Source: Rhizoclosmatium globosum (lineage: Eukaryota; Chytridiomycota; Chytridiomycetes; Chytridiales; Chytriomycetaceae). From it: a stretch of DNA of 64,000 nt. The notes under the pieces were generated by a model that did no database searches, was not told the DNA's origin, and worked only from the letters and a program-made list of their open reading frames with translations. This document shows positions 51,912 to 64,000 of the stretch, piece by piece (positions within the stretch are counted from its first letter, which is position 1; every line of letters starts with the position of its first letter). The stretch lies in the NCBI GenBank assembly GCA_002104985.1, contig MCGO01000003.1, positions 434,001-498,000 of the forward strand, read 5' to 3'. The position numbers and the translations under genes were made by a program.

Positions 51912-53499
51912 TTATCGATTACCCCTGTTTGCATTCTTATCAATAGGTGGATAGTTGGGCCTTCCAGCTCCACGGCCCCCATCCCATCTATCTGCCGTCT
52001 TGTTATTTCTGTTAGGCCCCACACTGCTGTCTCGCCTGTTTCCATTATTACGACCCCCATCCCATCTATCTGCAACATCGTGTTGTGAACGATTATTTCC
52101 TTGGTTGTGGTAGTTGCTTCCATTGCTTTTCCGTCGATCGTCATACGCTCCACTGGCCGGTTGGTTGTATTGCTGTTGCGATGAGCCTTTTGAATTCCAA
52201 CCACCACCACCTCCACCTCCAGTGCTCTTTCTCCTATTATCAGGCTCCGCCGCATCTCGGTCATAATACTTGTCCCCACCACTAGCACTCCGTTTACGCT
52301 TTCCATCCTTTTTCGTATCATAATTGTCGTAACCGTTGCTAAACTCCCGATCATCTCTATTCTTGGCATTTCTTGAAGTCGTGTTTCCTTTGGGAACTTC
52401 AGGCAGACTATACAAGTTGAAGGCCGACACAGCCATACGATACCCGTATCCGTTTCCAGCTTGGCGTTCTTTACAGTCGTCCCCAAAATGATCGTCAGCG
52501 GCGCAGTTATAACAGAATTTACGGATTGAAGCGAGAGCTTGTTGTGTCATTTGGAACGAGGGCTTAAGAATATATTTACGGAAAGTGTATGGACAGTCCT
52601 GATGAAGAGAAGAGGAGAAAATTAGTGGCGAAGATGGCAGGAAGTATTTAAACAAAACGCGTATTACATAGACAGAATGGGTTTGAGAGTTGCATGAATC
52701 ACAGTACCTTTGTTTGCTGGAATTGGTACATTCCTATAATTATGCTTAAAGTGAGTCTTTGAGACGAAAACGAAGTTGGATCATACCGTTTTCTTGTGAC
52801 CCAATCGAGAGCAATTAAAGCACAAGTCCGAGAGTGGACATTTGATAGGATCATGATCCTTATTACATAAAAGACATTCTGTTTCCTATTATGGAAAGAC
52901 GGTCAGCAAGTTCAACATCTTCAAACTGCAAGTAAACAACCTTCTCTTTGCAATCTTTAGGATGATGGCCAGGTTTCCTGCAGAACGGACACTTCTTTCC
53001 TGGTTCTTCGTCTCCAAAGTATCTGTTTCGAGTCTAACGGGACAAGTGTCAATGTTGGGGGGGTGAACCTGAGAAGCAGCAACAACAAAAGACGCACGTC
53101 TGAGCCCAAGGCGTCCTGCATTTCCAGTTCCCACTGTTCAAGTTCGCGCGGTTCTTCTGACGTCGATACTGATGCCGCTTTTGCAGGTCGGGTATTTGAC
53201 ACTGGCGCAGACTCGGACTCTTCGCCGTCTTCCTCGTCGTCGTCGTCGTCGTCGTCGTTGTTGTTCCTGCCTTCCAATTCGCCGTTGTCTTCGGACGCGG
53301 ATGCCGACACTGATCCGGATTCGGACTCGGACTCGGATTCGGCTGTTGGCACTTCGTCGTTGTTGTTGTTGTCCGAATCCAAATCCAAGTCTTCGTCAAT
53401 GTCCGACGCGCCTTCTTCGCTGTCTTCGCCAACGGTGCCTTGCTGCATGTGCTGGAGGAACTCGGCCTCTTCGTCAATCTCCTCTTCGTCGCTGTACAT
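51912..53499 (-). CDS. CCHC zinc-knuckle protein, AIR1/AIR2-like
   Basis: The protein begins with an acidic low-complexity region (MYSDEEEIDEEAEFL...) and then a string of zinc knuckles across short exons: CPFCRKPGHHPKDC, CLLCNKDHDPIKC, CFNCSRLGHKKT and CYNCAADDHFGDDC. It ends in an Arg/Gly/Asn/Ser-rich tail with two ADRWDGGR repeats. Serial CCHC knuckles after an acidic start are the layout of Air1/Air2/ZCCHC7, the RNA-binding subunit of the TRAMP polyadenylation complex in nuclear RNA surveillance. Introns at about 53037-53102, 52890-52925, 52740-52790 and 52600-52705 have GT-AG ends. The Asp run is encoded by a (GTC)n-type microsatellite on the plus strand. Confidence 0.77.
53233..53262. 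repeat. CGT trinucleotide microsatellite in AIR-like gene
   Basis: About eight CGT/GTC units run at 53233-53258 followed by GTTGTTGTT. On the minus strand they encode an Asp run and then Asn residues in the acidic N-terminal region. Nearby GGATTCGGACTC-type units encode Ser-Glu dipeptides. Confidence 0.85.
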
Positions 53500-53617
53500 T
53501 TGGTTTCAAGGTGACGGAAAATGGAGAAGAGAAAAAGAGGAAAGAGAACTTCATTCACAAATCAGAGAAGAACATTAGGTTGTGTCAAAGTCAAAATTCC
53601 TTTATTATTCTTCGTCA

Positions 53618-56600
53618 TTACATGAACGCATCGTCTTCAGTCAACACAACATACGCAGCTTCCTTCCCAACATCTGTACAAAGTTGGCACGGTCCTTGTC
53701 CTGCTGGCTCTGTGTATTGCATCATATTTATCATCTGTATTCGTAATACTCAAGAAGCACACTTACCAACTCATTCCCAATTAGAGAAATTTTATCCAAG
53801 AGAATACCCAATTCTTGCCTAGCTTTCGCCGTCTCCTTTGCTTCAGCGGTCACTTTTACGGTGGATCCAGGCAACTTCATGTATCGGTTGGTCGTTGCAT
53901 CTTCAGCAGCTTCAGTGGGTCCGACGGAATATTCAAAGTATCTCCAGATCAACAATAGCAAGTTCTCAATGATTTCTTTTTTCGTAAAAAAGTAAAAACG
54001 CGTTAGTTAAACACTTCATACAGAAACGAAACCAAACACTCTTACGCAATAAACGCACAACATCGTCAATCCGAACTTTCACTTCCCGCTTTAATTCCGC
54101 AACAGCCACTTGCTGCCTTTGTTGCATGCTCAACTCATCGATAGATGCAGACGCAACCAGATCATTCTTTTCGCCACCGCCATCTGTAGTCAACAGACTC
54201 TGTTTTGCAATCTCGTAGACTTCGTCCACACTCAATCGGCTCACATCGTTTGCCTTGTTGGCTAAGTTGGCATGTTCATGACTTGCTTTTGTAAACTGAT
54301 CCATGAATTTGCCCAGAGATTTGAGGGCCGTAGTGAGAGAGATTCTGGATTTTTCTGTTTTTGACTTTGTTGAGTTTTCACACAACCCCTAAAACGCAAT
54401 CCCTGGTACCTTGTTTTTGACCTGCTTCAGACCCAGACGCGAACACAAGATTGATGGCTGTCTCACGGGAACCAGAATCTAAACCTTGCGCTTTAGAAAT
54501 GAATGAAAACAGCACGAAATGCCTCACTATTCTCTCCGCACGTCACAACTTCACAATATGACAACAAATTCCTGGAAACAATTTGGACGTGTCTTTCCAT
54601 TGTAGCATCCCATCGTCCGACGGCTGTTTGACTGTTTGATTCATCCCAGATACTGTAATGAGCGAGAAGAGCAACAATTATGTTATGGAACGAGTTGTAT
54701 CCAGATCCACGAATCTGTTGAACTGATGTTAGAATTTGGCATTTCATGAAGAGAAGATACTTGCCCCAGTTTCTGTCAATTGCTTGTTGGCTCCCAAAAA
54801 CGAAATCAAGCTCGTTGTAAGTTCCAATTCCTTCATTTCAGAAGCGCTGGTAATAGCACTTTTGTTCTTGAGAATGGAAATGAACGTTTCTTGATGATTG
54901 AAAATAAACACGGCAATCTAACCCAAATGAAAAGTTAGAGGACAGGAAGTTAAATAAAAATTATATACCCTATCAAGCACAATAGTGTTTTCACGACAAT
55001 TTGAAACAATGGACAGCAGCAACTCGAGGACTGGGGTGGCTGTCATGTGGTATACTTCCGCCGTCTCGAACAAAGCCTTATCAGATTCTACTAAGCTGTT
55101 AGCAACAAAAAAGTGCTTCACTGAAACTAACCCATAGGATCTGAGTCTAATTCGGGTCGTTCATCCAGAAATTTAATGTCAATCAGAACATCCAACAGCC
55201 CAGCCTCAACCAGCTTCTCGATGCCTTCCTGCTTCTGGGCAATACGCAACAAAAGACTCATTTTCGATTCGAAAATGTAGAGGAATGGCCAATTTTCTTG
55301 GACTATGGTGTGAAGGTCCGTCATTAACTAGAAGAATTCACAAAACAAAATACAAACCTGGATCAGACTGCATCAAAGACTGAATCGCGGCATCTTCTTG
55401 TCTTCCAATAGACGAAATAAAACCACCCAAAAAGTTGCGCTTCACCATAAAGTCCAACACCCAGTTACCCGACTTCACGCCAGCAGCTTCACTCTCACGA
55501 GCAGTCAGTTGATACAGCGCTTCAAGCAAGGAGAACGCAGCAGTCTTTAGCACTCGATCCGCAGTCGCAGCGTCACGGCACAAAACTTCCAACAGCTTTT
55601 CGCCACACTCAAGAACTCCCTTTGCGTTGGCTGTCAACACTTTTTTATGATACGTGCTCATTTTATCACCCGATGCAAACGAATCGTCGCCATCCTCTGT
55701 ATTGGTGTAGTTCAAGTAATGCAACAAGGAACTGTACAAGTTCTCCCGCAAGGATGGAGAACTGTCCACCTTCATGATACCATCCAAAAGACCCTTCAGA
55801 ATATTTTGCAGAGCGTTCAATGGCTTCTCACCTTCTCCAGTCGCATATCCAACAGAGGCATCACCAACACGTAACGAGGTTTGGATCAACGTCTGGTGAC
55901 CCTTGTCAGCCTGCAATCGTCCAATCAGCTCCAACACAACAGTAGCCATCATTTCCACAATATCACTTGAAGCTGTGGGGGAGTTGAATTTGGGGAAGAG
56001 TGTCGTCAACAGCTGGTACGATTTTTCTTGACGCAAGTCGGCGGGAAGGAGTTCAAATGCATTTCCAAAGGCCGTGCGAAGAATCAAAGACCATGAGTAC
56101 ATGGCGTGAATACGAGAGCCGAGGTTCTCAATTCGAGTGTTTCTCTCTAGCAGTTCTTGAAGGATAGTAGACACTTCGGCTTTAAGACGGTTACGGTCAT
56201 GAGCAGCTGCTGTATTGGTATGTTTTTCTAGAAGCCGCTGTTTGGAGAGAAGGAGACTATGAACTGCACGAAGATCATATAATGGATATCCGTATTCATC
56301 GTTTGTGATGCACTTTGTGAGATCCAAGTCGTTGAAGTAAGTTAGTTGGGCAGATGATGCACGCGATGGTTGGTCGCGTTCGCCATTGCTGAAGTCAACT
56401 GCATTCAAGACCTCCAACATTTTGGTGAGAGGCTGGTCATAACGAAGTGGATCTGGTATAGGGCTGATGAAAAGAAGATCCAGCAATTTCTGTGCGTGTG
56501 AGCGTTGCCCAATGATTGTGGTGACGTGAAGCTCGAGAGCAATCAACTGCATTAACCAAGCCCTCTGATGTAATTGAGTAGCAGAGACATCCTTGTTCGC

Positions 56601-59600
56601 AGTTGTATTACCAAGCTCCACCAAGCGATTAACGGGCATCGCCTCCAACTGCCGGTAGAAGAAATTTTCGGTTGTGCGCAAGTAACGCATAGTTGCAGAA
56701 GAAGTCACAGAGTCCGAGCAGATTAAATAGAGCAAACGGTAACACTTTTCCGCGAGTTTAGGGTGGCTGTCAAACAGAGGAATTTCGATTTCCAAATCCA
56801 CATCAAATTCCCCGTCGCTTTTGTTCCTCCAACACGCAAAAGATCCAGAATGATGTGTAAACCGCATCTTCGACCCTTTTCTGATTTCGTTTCGAGGATT
56901 TCCACTTTCTTGACTGAGTTCATGTCGTATCCCAGAAGGTAGTGTGCAACAGACGGGAATACTGGCGTCGCTAGAAGATTCTCGAGGAACAAATCCAGAA
57001 CAGCAAGTCGAATCAAATTGGCAAGCCCAACAGAATCAACCGCAACATTTGCAGGAACTGAGGACTCAAACAGCAAAATGGCCAAATCGGGATCTTTCCA
57101 AGCATCCAACTTCAGTCCAGTCATTGCACTGTCTGCACCCCACTCAACATTAGCGTCCACCAAATTTTCGGGCTCTTCAACATCAAGACGGTGCACGAAT
57201 CCAGCAATAATACGGTTACTCTCCTCGCTGGAGCTTAACAAACTGACCAAGCGGTTGATCTTTCCATAACGGCCAGGAGCTGAGTCAATAGTACTGAAGA
57301 TTGGGGACTGAGAAATAACTGTCAACAAATTAACAGACAGCAAGCAAATTTCGTCATCAATCTCGCAGTTGATGAACAAAGCAACCTTTATAACGGTGTC
57401 TTTGTAGAAGGCAAGGAGTTGGTCAATACCAGTAATACTTGGTGATTGCTTCAAAACTGCCCTTGATCCGCCGAAATCACGTCAAAGACTAGTTTTTGGA
57501 GGTGGAATGCGCGCAGAAGAATACGAAGGGCATGTTTGACAGACGAAGCAAAAGCTGGACACTTGCGACCAAACTGGTTCACATTGTCGACTTCAATATT
57601 GATGATTTCAAAGAGTTTCTTGAGGAACAAGATCCTGATAAGATTCTTAACATCAGGGAGAATCCTGGATGCGACGAAATCATGACAGTAGCAGCTGACT
57701 CTGCGGATACAGCAGAAGCGTCAGCCCTGAGTTGAGCGTAAGCAGGGCTATCAAGTCCAGCGCTGCCAGCTCCAAACATGAAGTCAAAAGACTTCAAACA
57801 CTGATCCACCAAGTGCAGAGACAACTCAATCATTTTCCACCTCTCATCTACTGAAGTAAAGACTCGGCTATGAACTTTCAAAAAGACATCTTCTACCGCA
57901 AAATGAAGGTAGTGGTTGATTCCTCCAGGAGCTAAAAGTCTTGTGCTGAATCCGTCAAGCGTACCAGTCAACTGATTCGGCTTCAAGGCAACCAAAAGGG
58001 TGTTAAGTAGCGTCATAAAGGCGAGAGTTTCAGGGTATGTTTGGTTTTGAGACTCGATTTGTTCCATATCAAAACGGATTCCCTCGGCCCTATTGGACAT
58101 CACTTGGTTGCTGAAAGATCCATAGTGGACACCTGTTGAATAGTTGGGACGAGGAATAATTTCCGCTTGCTCCAAGTGTCTCCAGACCATAGGTGCAACA
58201 TCACTGACCCTCCCTTTTCGACGGGAAGACAGAAGGCAGCAATCGCTTCAAGAAGAGCGGCTTTCAAATCAACACTGATTCTCGGTTTAAGAGATTAAAG
58301 AGGGTATTGATGACTTGTAGATGGGCACTGGAATACAATGTGTTCTAGCCACTTCAGAGAAACGGACAACTTGTTTCAACAAGCGCAAGAAGGACCGTTG
58401 CAAGCTCACTTCGTCCGGATGCATTTCACCATCTGGTGACTGCGCGAGACTTTTTGCGGTGAAATCTAAAGACTGGAACAATGCTTGCCACGAGAGACGA
58501 GCATGGTTTGATCCCAAGAATTCAGCGGCACACAGAGACGACTTGGTTCCCGTAGCAAAAGACGACAGAATGTCAAGATATGACTGCAAGATAGTAAAGC
58601 TTTTCACATCCATCATGAACCTCAAGAACTTGAACAAATCTGGATCCGTCCAGTATGCATATCCTTCATCTGGACGATCTCTGTAAAGAAGATGAACTAA
58701 GCCCAGAAGTTGATTCAAGCCAGAACCGGCAACAGTTTTTGTGATGTCTCCAGCGGCATCCAAATCCTCGGCTTCGTTCTTGAGGACTCTGACAACACGT
58801 CCCATCAAGCGAAAGAAGTCAGACACCATCCTCTGAAGAACACCAAACGTCAGCTCCCGAATTTCCATCTCAACTTCACCATCAACAGCTTGAACAGGAG
58901 ATTCCAGTGTTGCAAATGAGATCAAATTCTCCTTGATAAACTCGAATGGAGACAATTCTCCAACATTTTGTGTGACACGCTCTTCAATACTAGTGTGGAA
59001 TCCAAGTTTCTCTTCTAGTGACGGGTTCTTGACGCGGGCATACTTCAAGAAGATTCCAAACTGAACAATCACGGCTCCACGTAAACCCTTGTAAGTCCAC
59101 TTTGGCGTCTCATCAAAGAGCACAGTATTAATATCTTTGAGGGTCTTGACCTGGTCTGTAGTAAACTCAATGTCCCTCTCAAGATTCTGAATTCCACTAA
59201 TCACTGTAATGGACAAAGGTGACCAAGCAGGATCGACGCCATTCGTGTTCTGAACAATTCGTAATATATGCAAAACTTCTGTAGCCTGAAGTTTGATGTA
59301 CAGCGAAATGGAGAGAAGTAGTCCACACAATGAAAGACGGACTCGTGCCAGAAAATTGACACACACCGCAATCACCGGTTCACTGATTCCAAGTGCTTTA
59401 AGTTGAGACCCTGTTTGCGCGCCTCCACTTGTCACAGTATCATCCCTCAAGGCTTCCAACTGACTCTTCAAGTCCCCCAAAACAATGCAAATCTTGATAG
59501 AAATAGAAAATGCTGTAAAAACCTCTTCCCGACCAAACAGCTCATTCAAATGATGAGCAAACAGGCGACGAGACCCTTCAGGAATAGCTGGCGCTGAAAA

Positions 59601-60168
59601 CCCCTTCACCATCAAGTCCAGACACTCCAGCAAGGTCAATCTCTCACGGTTGTATTCTGTTATAGCGATTTCAATAGGTTCGCGGTCGTATTTGCCCTTC
59701 ATGTCCAGAGCGTGTTTGAGAAGTGACGATGCCTTCACTTCGCTGATGTTGAGGAGGTCCGAGAGCTGCAGCACCTGCTTAATGAATTGGGCATTCGCGG
59801 TTTCTGTGCGACCGTTCACGAGGACTTTGCCTAGACGTGGAGAGGGAGATAGGTGAGCAAAAAGTGAAGATGTTTGGATGAAGCGCAAAGCAGAAGGAGG
59901 GACATGGTTGTATGTTTTGTTACCTTGCTCAATGTCCTTTCGGATTGTTGAATTTTTGGGCTCTTCGTAAAGGATGTTCTTGAATTGGGGACGCAGGCGG
60001 ATGAGACGCAGTTCAAGTGCTTTAAGCAACTGCGGAGACACGTCCTGGTAGGCCGATGTAATGAGGCCGTGGAGCTGCAGCATTCATTATGATGCGTTTA
60101 GATGAGTTGTTACGCGATGGATGGTTTAAGACGGGTGTTACCTCTTCAAAGGATGTCCACTCTCCCAT
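53618..60168 (-). CDS. NUP192: Nucleoporin Nup192/Nup205
   Basis: A 27-nt first exon (60142-60168, MGEWTSFEE) splices to LHGLITSAYQDVSPQLLKAL at 60074, giving the conserved start of this large inner-ring nucleoporin. Conserved segments follow in order: NAQFIKQVLQLSDLLNISEV, ITEYNRERLTLLECLDLMVK, YRDRPDEGYAYWTDPDLFKF, WRHLEQAEIIPRP, and SHPKLAEKCYRLLYLICSDS. Near the C-terminus, ITTRYMK-like and NELVSVL segments precede a final exon ending LTEDDAFM at 53618. The gene is almost entirely alpha-helical coding sequence, as expected for an alpha-solenoid scaffold of the nuclear pore. About 10 introns are apparent, concentrated in the 3' half (53.7-55.4 kb). Frame changes near 58195-58290, 57460-57580 and 56840 separate otherwise continuous blocks. 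Confidence 0.88.
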
Positions 60169-60223
60169 TTGGTTGTGTTTTCAGATTCAACGAAAAAACA
60201 AAGAGAAGAGATGGTAACTACTT

Positions 60224-61566
60224 TCATTTTTCTCCATCACTACTATCGTACTCAACAATACCAGCAAAAAGAGGCTTTGACTGGGTCTGTGTGGAAGACT
60301 CCAATTCCTCCGCTTTTGAAGGTGATTCACATTCCACTTCTTCTCCTTCACCTTGAATTTCACCCAAGTCTTCACACCCTTCAACCTCGTATTCATTTGC
60401 ATGTTTAAATGGAGACTGTCGTTCAGCTTCACTTCTAGACTCCATTAAATCGTCGACCACCTTGTCCACATCTTCTACTTTCGGAATTACTAGATCGGCT
60501 TTCAATTTCGACTGAGTAACTACAGCAGGATCCAAGGGCGCCAAGCATAGTAAGAAAGTTGGAAACTCAACAATGTGTTTATCCTCGAGAACAGTTTTGA
60601 GTTCCATTTTTTATCGACTGCATAATACCCGGGCTCGTTGGCCTATGTAGTGAAAGTTAAGGTGCTGTGCGAGCAGCTAGCGACAATACATACGCGAGCA
60701 TTCTCTCGTCGAAGATAAACGTGTATGGAATCCAGTGAGGCTGAAGAAAAAGCATTGATTTTGAACAGAACATCTGCGACACCATCTTTGTGGAAGGCGC
60801 AACATTGTGGCGAGTAGTTGGGTAAATGTTGTGTTTCCTTGACACTGCAACAGTTATTGTTTGATGTATAAATGAGTCGATGATGTTAAGACTCACTCAT
60901 GCTGCATACAGATAACTTGAGCGGAGGAACAGATTCAGGGCGAGTAAAGATAAGCTCAGTTGTCCAAATGATTGTCTTTGATCTGATTTGGCAAGTCAAA
61001 ATACAGCCGAAACGAATTATAATACGCATACTTGATGTGAAATATAGACTTGTTTGCTTCATGACGCGACATTCCCTTTGGCATCAGCTTCACGCGAGTT
61101 CTGCGCAGATTCGCATTCCGCATCAGATGTTGTTCGCGAACCGAGTAGACGCGGGCACCAGCAAGCGCGTCCCTGTCTTTCTTTGACGGTAGAATAGCAT
61201 CTGTAAGTCGTGCGGCATTATCAGCGACCCTATTCGAGGATCATTCATTCAGTTGGTTGTAACTTGCGAGGCAGCAACGAACCGTGACGTTTCTTCGAGA
61301 AAGCAAAAGTCCGATCGCAGCGTCGCCTCTTCAAATTGCTTCACGGCACAAAGCCCGTGCGGTTGCGTTCGCCTGTGCAGCCAGTCGCCGTCTTGTGCGC
61401 CCGGACACAGCCAAGGGAACAACTGCGCGTGCCGCATGCCGGGCACTTGTACTGGAGGAACACTTAGCAGATGCCGGATTCAAGTTGGTTGGTGGCTGCG
61501 TCTTACCTTGGATGTCTGCTCACAACTGGCACAGGACTCGCTGTCTTCTGGACTCCACTTGGGCAT
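60224..61566 (-). CDS. BCD1: Box C/D snoRNA protein 1 (Bcd1)
   Basis: The first exon (MPKWSPEDSESCASCEQTSK) splices across a 54-nt intron to YKCPACGTRSCSLGCVRAHK and TATGCTGERNRTGFV, a zf-HIT domain of the Bcd1 type. Next come FEEATLRSDFCFLEETSRF, then VYSVREQHLMRNANLRRTRV and KLMPKGMSRHEANKS, then an aromatic strand region (IIWTTELIFTR), and finally KTVLEDKHIVEFPTFLLCL with an acidic tail ending YDSSDGEK. This is the full order of Bcd1 segments; the protein is needed for C/D snoRNP assembly. One junction near 61200-61260 needs one extra base to keep frame. The exact exon borders between 60610 and 61020 are uncertain. Confidence 0.83.
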
Positions 61567-61652
61567 CTTCTTTGACCCGAAAAAACAAAAACAAAGAGAA
61601 TCACAGTGTTTAATTGATGATTATTGCTATCAAAGAGGAACTCCTTGGCCCT

Positions 61653-62367
61653 CTAGGTGTTCTTTCTCATCAACAAGTAAATCTCCTGTCCAACAAGCAC
61701 ATCCACAGGCTCCCCTGTAATCATCAACAATAACCCTCCAAAACTAACATATACGGTCGCCTTATTTTTCCCTCCAGTCTCATCGTACTTGTACACTTTT
61801 CCAAACATCACGTAGTCGTACTCATCCGCAAGTGACTTTTGGTTGCTGGTATCACGCCACGATTCCTTCTTTCCTGACCCTGATACGGCTGCTGCGTTGA
61901 GTCCAAGTTCAGACTGCTCGCGAGACTCAGTGTGAATTTGTCGCTAATGTTCATGGGATAGATTTCAGTGTTGATATCCAGAATGATTTCGGTGTCTGCA
62001 GCTTCAGAAGAGGCATTCAGGCGGGATACTGGTTTGGGAAATGGTGGCGTTAGACCCGTTATGTTGTAGAAGTCAAGATTTGGATAGTTCTTCAGTGCGA
62101 TTTCGAGCGACGACCTCCCATAGCCATGGAGTCATCGGTTTTCGCTCATTTTGCTTCCATATCATTTATGGTGGAATCATAGGGCTCAGAGATTTGTGTC
62201 GAGTGTGTTTGGACTGAGTGTGTGTGGATGCCTCACCTCGGTCAAACTTTTTACCGCCCTTGTTGATGTCTCCAACTTCAAAGATGTCTGTGAATAGAAT
62301 GTTCTGAAATGAGGTGCAGAGAAGTTAGCATGTTGGCTGAAGCTGTGACACAACTCACTCCTTGCAT
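61653..62367 (-). CDS. RPB8: RNA polymerases I/II/III subunit RPABC3 (RPB8)
   Basis: A 9-nt first exon (62359-62367, MQG) splices to NILFTDIFEVGDINKGGKKF. A longer intron (about 200 nt) then leads to SRLNASSEAADTEIILDINT and EIYPMNISDKFTLSLASS. The last part reads ADEYDYVMFGKVYKYDET, VYVSFGGLLLMITGEP and GQEIYLLMRKNT, with the stop at 61653. This matches RPB8 from start to end, a small OB-fold subunit shared by all three nuclear RNA polymerases. A frame change near 61905-61930 falls in a variable loop between the two halves. Confidence 0.9.
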
Positions 62368-62509
62368 TTTCAATGAAATCAAAAAGAAAAAAGGACTTCT
62401 TTTCTTCTTCTCTTCTCCTTTATTACACAATCAATCTATAAGAACCCAATAAAAATACGACAACTTAAACACAAAATAGAGTGGAGGAATATCTCCAAAA
62501 CGGTGTCCA

Positions 62510-63999
62510 TCAATATACACCTCTGGGTGATGAAAAACTCAAAATGTGATTTAAACTTGTGGATAGTGCATCGGAAAAGTCTGATCCGAACGATCCAGCA
62601 GCGAGCAACTTGTTCTCACGTTCCTTCTCTGCTTCTTCTTCTTCATCTTTCCATTCAGCATATGAATCTTGAATAAACTTGCGGGTCATTTGAAGATTAC
62701 ATGGATCAAACGGAAAGTAGGCCTCCAGAGTTTCCGAAGTGAGAAAGTAGGACTGTTGTTGTTGATTCTGTTGTGGTTGTGTATCTTTGCTTGCCTCGCT
62801 CGAGCTTTCCTTGTCTGACTTCTTGTTCATCAGATTATAGCAGTACAAAATGTCAAGTTTGTGTGTAATTCGGGCAAACTCAGTCACAATAGACTTGGCA
62901 CAAATCTACGAGTCAAGTTAGAGACATTTTTGTAAAATGGCAAAGATCATACCTGGAGAGGGGAAAACTTGGACATCACGATTCTTTGAAACCCGGTCAT
63001 TTCTACAGGCAATTGGCCATACCCTCCTTGATTTGAAACACTTGAAGCTGAAGCACCAACAATTTCTTGCCACCTGAAGCAAAAGATGTACAAGATTGCT
63101 TGCACCACCGAGTAAAAGACATGGTCCTTTTTCAGGTCAGGGAACGTTTTATGTGTTTCATTTGCCTCAACGTACTGCAGTGCCCATGCAGTCAAAAGAC
63201 GAAGACATTGCAGGAGTGAGCCAGTGTCCAGGAAAGCAGCTCGAGAGATGAAAGAACTCAAGTATGCAATCGCAGACACACGAATAATGGAAGGAGTACT
63301 TGCATCGAAAGACTTGTGGGCCAAGAAAACAAGGAAGGCTTCGCACCACTTGGGACTCAAACTACACGCTTTGAAATACAGGAATTGAGTGTAGCGGCAC
63401 TTGTGTGTTGGTAAAACAGTTCGCTCAAACCCAACAAGAAGCATTGAAAAGAAACTCTCCAACATTTCATGTTCTTGAGCTGCATTGCCAGCTTGGTGCA
63501 GAGAAACAACTTGCTGCATCATGAATTGCAACATGGAATCAAGTTTTCCGGCCATTTCCCGAAAGTCGGTGATGATGAGAGCTGGAGCACCACCATCTTC
63601 GTCATCACTATCTTCTTCGTCCGCCGATTCAGATGTCTCAGATTCAGAATCACTTTCATTATCGCTTTCATAAAGAGCATCCATAGAAAGTTCCATGTCA
63701 TCTTCAACCTCTTTCGCTTTACCAGCACTAGCAAATGTATTTGGTGAAGCCAGCAAATCAGGTGAGTCCAACTCTGCACCATCAAAGTCAAAACAATGTT
63801 GCAACACAGTATCATATTCGTCTTCGTCGAGGTTATCTAGTGAGGTTTGGATTTCGACCTGTTCGGATGAGGAAACCAGAGTGAGTTGGTATTTCAAATA
63901 CAACCGAGTCAGGAAACTCACATCGATTTGGACTAGTTTATCAATAACAAGAAGCCAGACAGAGTTTTGAAGAACGGGCGCATACGAAACAATACGCAT
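62510..63999 (-). CDS. RRN3: RNA polymerase I initiation factor Rrn3/TIF-IA (5' end outside window)
   Basis: The visible part starts inside the protein and runs to the stop at 62510. It includes an acidic insert (LSMDALYESDNESDSESETS), then helical HEAT-like blocks with CRYTQFLYFKACSLSPKWCE, IRVSAIAYLSSFISRAAFLD and VFYSVVQAILYIFCFRW. An intron near 62890-62950 leads to LDILYCYNLMNKK and TLEAYFPFDPCNLQMTRKF. The combination SYLASFIARA-like plus YFPFDP is diagnostic of Rrn3, which bridges Pol I and the core promoter factor at rDNA. The N-terminal part lies beyond 64000. No frameshift is seen. Confidence 0.93.
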
Positions 64000-64000
64000 A

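Noticed and set aside
53063..53578. Long Ser-rich open frame on the plus strand
   Set aside because: It is the complement of the acidic Asp/Glu tract of the AIR-like gene; the minus strand has the zinc knuckles and splice sites.
62034..62240. C/D box snoRNA in the long RPB8 intron
   Set aside because: CTGA-like and TGATA-like words occur, but no RUGAUGA box, no terminal stem and no guide-D spacing.

Overview
This window is nuclear DNA from a fungus, most likely a zoosporic (flagellated) chytrid-type fungus. Genes are split by many short GT-AG introns of roughly 45-70 bp. Fungal-type genes (a Uds1-domain septation protein, an MNN1-family mannosyltransferase, Nup192, Elp1, AIR-type zinc knuckles) sit beside genes usually lost in non-flagellated fungi: a CatSper-like cation channel, a DYNLT2B/Tctex1D2 dynein light chain and class C (GABA-B-like) GPCRs. 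The species assignment is inference.

Left part (1-26.5 kb). An F-box-like/LRR gene is followed by four paralogous class C GPCR genes on the + strand (about 1.4-4.3, 10.9-13.7, 13.9-16.7 and 21.3-25.6 kb). Each has a signal peptide, a periplasmic-binding-like extracellular domain, seven TM segments and a conserved C-terminal module that looks PH-like. Between them lie an ABCC/MRP transporter, an ANP32-like acidic LRR protein (minus), an NADH-cytochrome b5 reductase and ELP1. A seven-exon DYNLT2B gene closes this part.

Middle part (26.7-46.3 kb): a RhoGAP-like protein, DNAJC3/P58IPK, DDX42, RPS5 (uS7), an MNN1-type mannosyltransferase, the CatSper-like channel, NOG2 with a candidate H/ACA snoRNA in an intron, a second F-box-like/LRR gene, NDUFAF1/CIA30, a duplicated 3' fragment of guanylate kinase, a PhyH-like dioxygenase, a SelR-like protein and guanylate kinase.

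Right part (46.4-64 kb, all minus strand): a Uds1-domain coiled-coil protein, a 2H phosphoesterase, an AlkB-type dioxygenase with a GRF finger, MsrB, an AIR1/2-type zinc-knuckle protein, Nup192/Nup205, BCD1, RPB8 and a 5'-truncated RRN3. Several genes on the right and in the middle serve ribosome or snoRNP production (NOG2, RPS5, BCD1, RPB8, RRN3, the snoRNA candidate).

Sequence quality matters here. Many conserved motifs are broken by one missing base, nearly always in a homopolymer run, and become canonical when that run is one base longer. I read this as homopolymer-contraction error in a long-read assembly, so I annotate these genes as intact loci with apparent frameshifts. Gene spans run from first supported start codon to stop codon and include introns; not every exon boundary is resolved.
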